Part shown: positions 61,500 through 64,000 of the stretch, one piece after another
Layout: each line of letters starts with the position of its first letter
Numbering within the stretch: the stretch's first letter is position 1
Assembly (NCBI GenBank): GCA_005408345.1
Contig: SEMN01000274.1
Location: 434,001-498,000 of the forward strand
Length of the DNA stretch: 64,000 nucleotides
Source of the DNA: Macquaria australasica
Lineage: Eukaryota > Chordata > Actinopteri > Centrarchiformes > Percichthyidae
Direction: 5' to 3'
Notes under the pieces: generated by a model
The model's input: the letters and a program-made list of their open reading frames with translations, nothing else
Told to the model about the DNA's origin: nothing
Database searches by the model: none
Program-made: the position numbers and the translations under genes

Positions 61500-64000
61500 G
61501 GGCCAAAGACTGTTTTCATTCATTTCCCTATTATGACTGGACAACAGTGAGACATGGAAAAGAGACAAATAGAAGAGATGACATTTAAAAAAAAAAAAAG
61601 CCAATATGATTAGTTCTACCTCAGTTTCTTTCTTTTAGTGGTGTGGAAACGCTTCTAAAAAGAACCAAAAAGCAGCTATTTTGTAACTAGAGAAACTAAT
61701 GGACATGCACATCAACAGAAGTTCAGAAACTTACATTTTAAACTATGGATCTCGGGTCAAACATTGCATCCATTTTTGAAGACTGATAAATGTGTAGCGG
61801 GAGTTGAACTTACAAATGTAAATATTAAATTGCCATGTTAGAAACAGCATACAATGTTCCCACAAACTGAACTAGTGGCTAGTCTTTCTGTCTAGATGAT
61901 CATAATCTTTCATATTCAGAATTAGCATTTGTAACAGGTTAAAAAAGCTGGTCTAAAATGCCAACCATCCAAAAACTTATAGTGACCAAGTGCAAATAAA
62001 GGCACCAATGTACTGTCTCTGATAAGGTAAAATCTGATTCTATCCATAAAGTGCCAGTGCTCAAACTATAGCTGTGTGTCAATTCGGATACTTCCGTTAG
62101 TACACTTCCATGTAGTACACTATGTACATACTTGCGTAGTGTGTGAATTTTGACAGGGTAATGTTGTCCCAAATCGAACACTGCCGTTGTGCACTTACCA
62201 GAAATGATGATCGCAACATTTGACTGCGATTGTCACCCGCCAAAATATCTGCTGGCTTGTTTGCTCACTTGACTTCAACTCAATTTAGTTAAAAATGAGC
62301 ATGCTTTTACTTTTACCTGCTTGTGTGTGCCCCCTCCAGCCGCTGCAGCTTCCTCAGCCGCCATTTTCATACTTTGGTGGTCCCTCCCCTTCCGCTTCGT
62401 AGCCAAGATGGCGACAATTGAGGGTAAGCAGCGTTCCACACTCACCTTTTTGACCATTATTAGTACACCATCCAGGTAGTAGGTAGGAAGTTGTTACGGG
62501 CAATTGTGTTCGCAAACACTTTGGTATTTGCACATCCAGCAGACATGGAGCAACATTAGCATAATTTATTTGGAGGCATGTTTGTGTCTACCAGATACAT
62601 TTAAGTCCAATATTAACTACGTTTAACGCAAAAGGTGTTGCTTGATAGAACACATAAAGAGAAACAAACCACATTAAAACATGAATAACAATTACGAAAA
62701 TGAAATGACATATGATAGCATATATTTTATGAAAAGATGGCTCTTGATGCTCTTCAAAAAGAAATCTTAATGCGTTGGTAAATGTGTTGAACCTGAGGGG
62801 ATGAATAGTATCTGTGAAAAAGTTAGAGGAATATAGTGGTTTAGCTCTAATTTCATTATTGCTAGGGAAGCAATTTGTGTTGTCCATGTTGGTCCCAACT
62901 TAAGTGCGTAAGGGCTAAAATAGAAAATGTACTAATGTATGACTAAAACATACATGACAAAAAAAATAGCAATTCCAGGTATTACTGGGTTCTGCTGCTA
63001 TGAATGGGACACATGAATATGCATTAGTTCTTTATTTGTTTGATATTGGATTATCGTTTCATGAAAAAACTGTATGTTAAATATTGCGTAGACTGATACT
63101 TTTGATGGTTTACTTTGGCCCTAGAATGCACGCAGCACACGTCCTGCCTCTGTGAGGTCAGGTTGCTCAGTTCATGGCTGAGGTCAGTTAGGTCACAGCA
63201 GAGTTTGATTACCGGAGATAATTGAGCTCACCTCAACTAGCTTGTATCCCCCCTGTCCCGGTTGCAAAAACAAAGTTTTGATTTGTAAACCCACATTGAT
63301 TCACAGCTTATTAACATGTACATCTGGCATTTTGGCAAGATATGAACTTTCTGACAATATGTGAATTACACAATGGTCTTCACTGCAATTGTTGAAGTTG
63401 TATTGTTTCCTTTAAATACAGCATCTTTATTTAAACACATCAAAAAGATACAGTATGTTCTCCTGGAAGGCATTCAGAGTGTTGCACTCAAAAAGTAACA
63501 GAAGTAGTTGTGTACAGAATGAAAAAAAGAGACCTTATGGGAGACGTCAAACATTCTCACCTCAGCACACCTGACCCATCGCTGCATGAAGTGGGCATGG
63601 ATATCAGAGTGTTGGATTTCTAAAGGTGCACAAACTGATGGTCTCATGGCATCCATCTAATAGTTATTGAGATATTTCACTCTGAAACTAAACATTTCAA
63701 CTTGCTGGTGGAGCAAAAAGAAAAAGTCAGTAAGAAAGTTACAAAACAACTGTCGGATGCAGTTACTCCAGATTTCACTGTCAAAAAGGGGACGATCCAA
63801 CAAGCACTTGGTTAGAAGCAGCCTTTATAATGCTAGTGGGCCAGAAAACAAGAAGCTTACCAGTACCACTGGAAGAGATGGAAAATAAATGAGATAACAA
63901 TTGTGAAAAGGGGTTGGCTACACTAACAAACACTCTGGCTGCTGTGTTAATTGTTACAGCTGGTTCTTTTTTACGTGAAGTGGCAAGTGGCTGGGTAGGC
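61500..64000. other. flanking sequence beyond the ppp1r8 relic, no gene seen
   Basis: Apart from the transposon relic at 62067-62490, this AT-rich stretch has only short unconnected frames. I looked for the missing FHA-domain exons of ppp1r8 on the minus strand (expected words such as YLFGRN and SRVHAALVYH) and did not find them. Nothing else is recognised. Confidence 0.5.
62067..62490. mobile_element. probable DNA-transposon relic (TGTCAATTCGGATACTTCCG end)
   Basis: GTGTGTCAATTCGGATACTT, CCGTTAGTACACTTCC and GTCCCAAATCGAACACTGCC resemble the left part of a transposon common in fish, and TTAGTACACCATCCAGGTAG near 62460-62480 could be the decayed other side. The short frame giving MAAEEAAAAGGG on the minus strand lies inside it and is not taken as a gene. 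Confidence 0.45.

Noticed and set aside
62275..62457. Minus-strand frame with MAAEEAAAAGGG as a possible first exon
   Set aside because: It lies within a probable transposon relic, the donor is not convincing, and it does not match the PPP1R8 N-terminus beyond the initial Ala run.
1..64000. tRNA, rRNA and CRISPR arrays
   Set aside because: No cloverleaf, rRNA core motif or regularly spaced identical short repeats with unique spacers was found by eye.

Overview
The window is nuclear DNA from a ray-finned fish, most likely a percomorph. It has vertebrate-style introns and sparse exons, long CA/TG microsatellites, and many short DNA-transposon relics and repeat families typical of teleosts. There is no bacterial or viral gene organisation.

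The main gene is a FOXO-family forkhead transcription factor on the minus strand, best read as foxo6. Coding exon 1 (45460-45951) carries the N-terminal AKT motif and the first part of the forkhead domain. Coding exon 2 (5695-7428) carries the rest of the forkhead, the nuclear-localisation/AKT region, an LxxLL motif, a long histidine-rich tract and the C-terminal transactivation segment ending SWVPG. The two join in phase through consensus splice sites across an intron of about 38.0 kb, giving 741 residues from the first in-frame ATG. The intron fills most of the window.

Positions 1-5694 are the 3' UTR and downstream flank. They contain copies of a dispersed repeat and CA-rich sequence. Positions 7429-45459 are the intron, with terminal-inverted-repeat elements (18.4-19.3, 22.3-22.9, 27.6-27.9, 32.0-32.4 and 41.0-41.6 kb), a broken Tc1 transposase end (21.9-22.3 kb), a higher-order array of ~135-bp units in two orientations (37.7-38.9 kb), and several microsatellites. 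Positions 45952-60700 are the 5' flank of foxo6, again rich in transposon relics, including a 610-bp hAT-like element with an 8-bp target duplication that split an older repeat.

The least expected object is at 60733-61490 on the minus strand: two separated blocks with clear similarity to PPP1R8/NIPP1 (nuclear inhibitor of protein phosphatase 1). They carry a premature stop and frameshifts but keep splice-like borders. I read this as a decayed, apparently intron-bearing ppp1r8 copy. No tRNA, rRNA or CRISPR was seen. Names of repeats and genes come from recognition, not from a database search.
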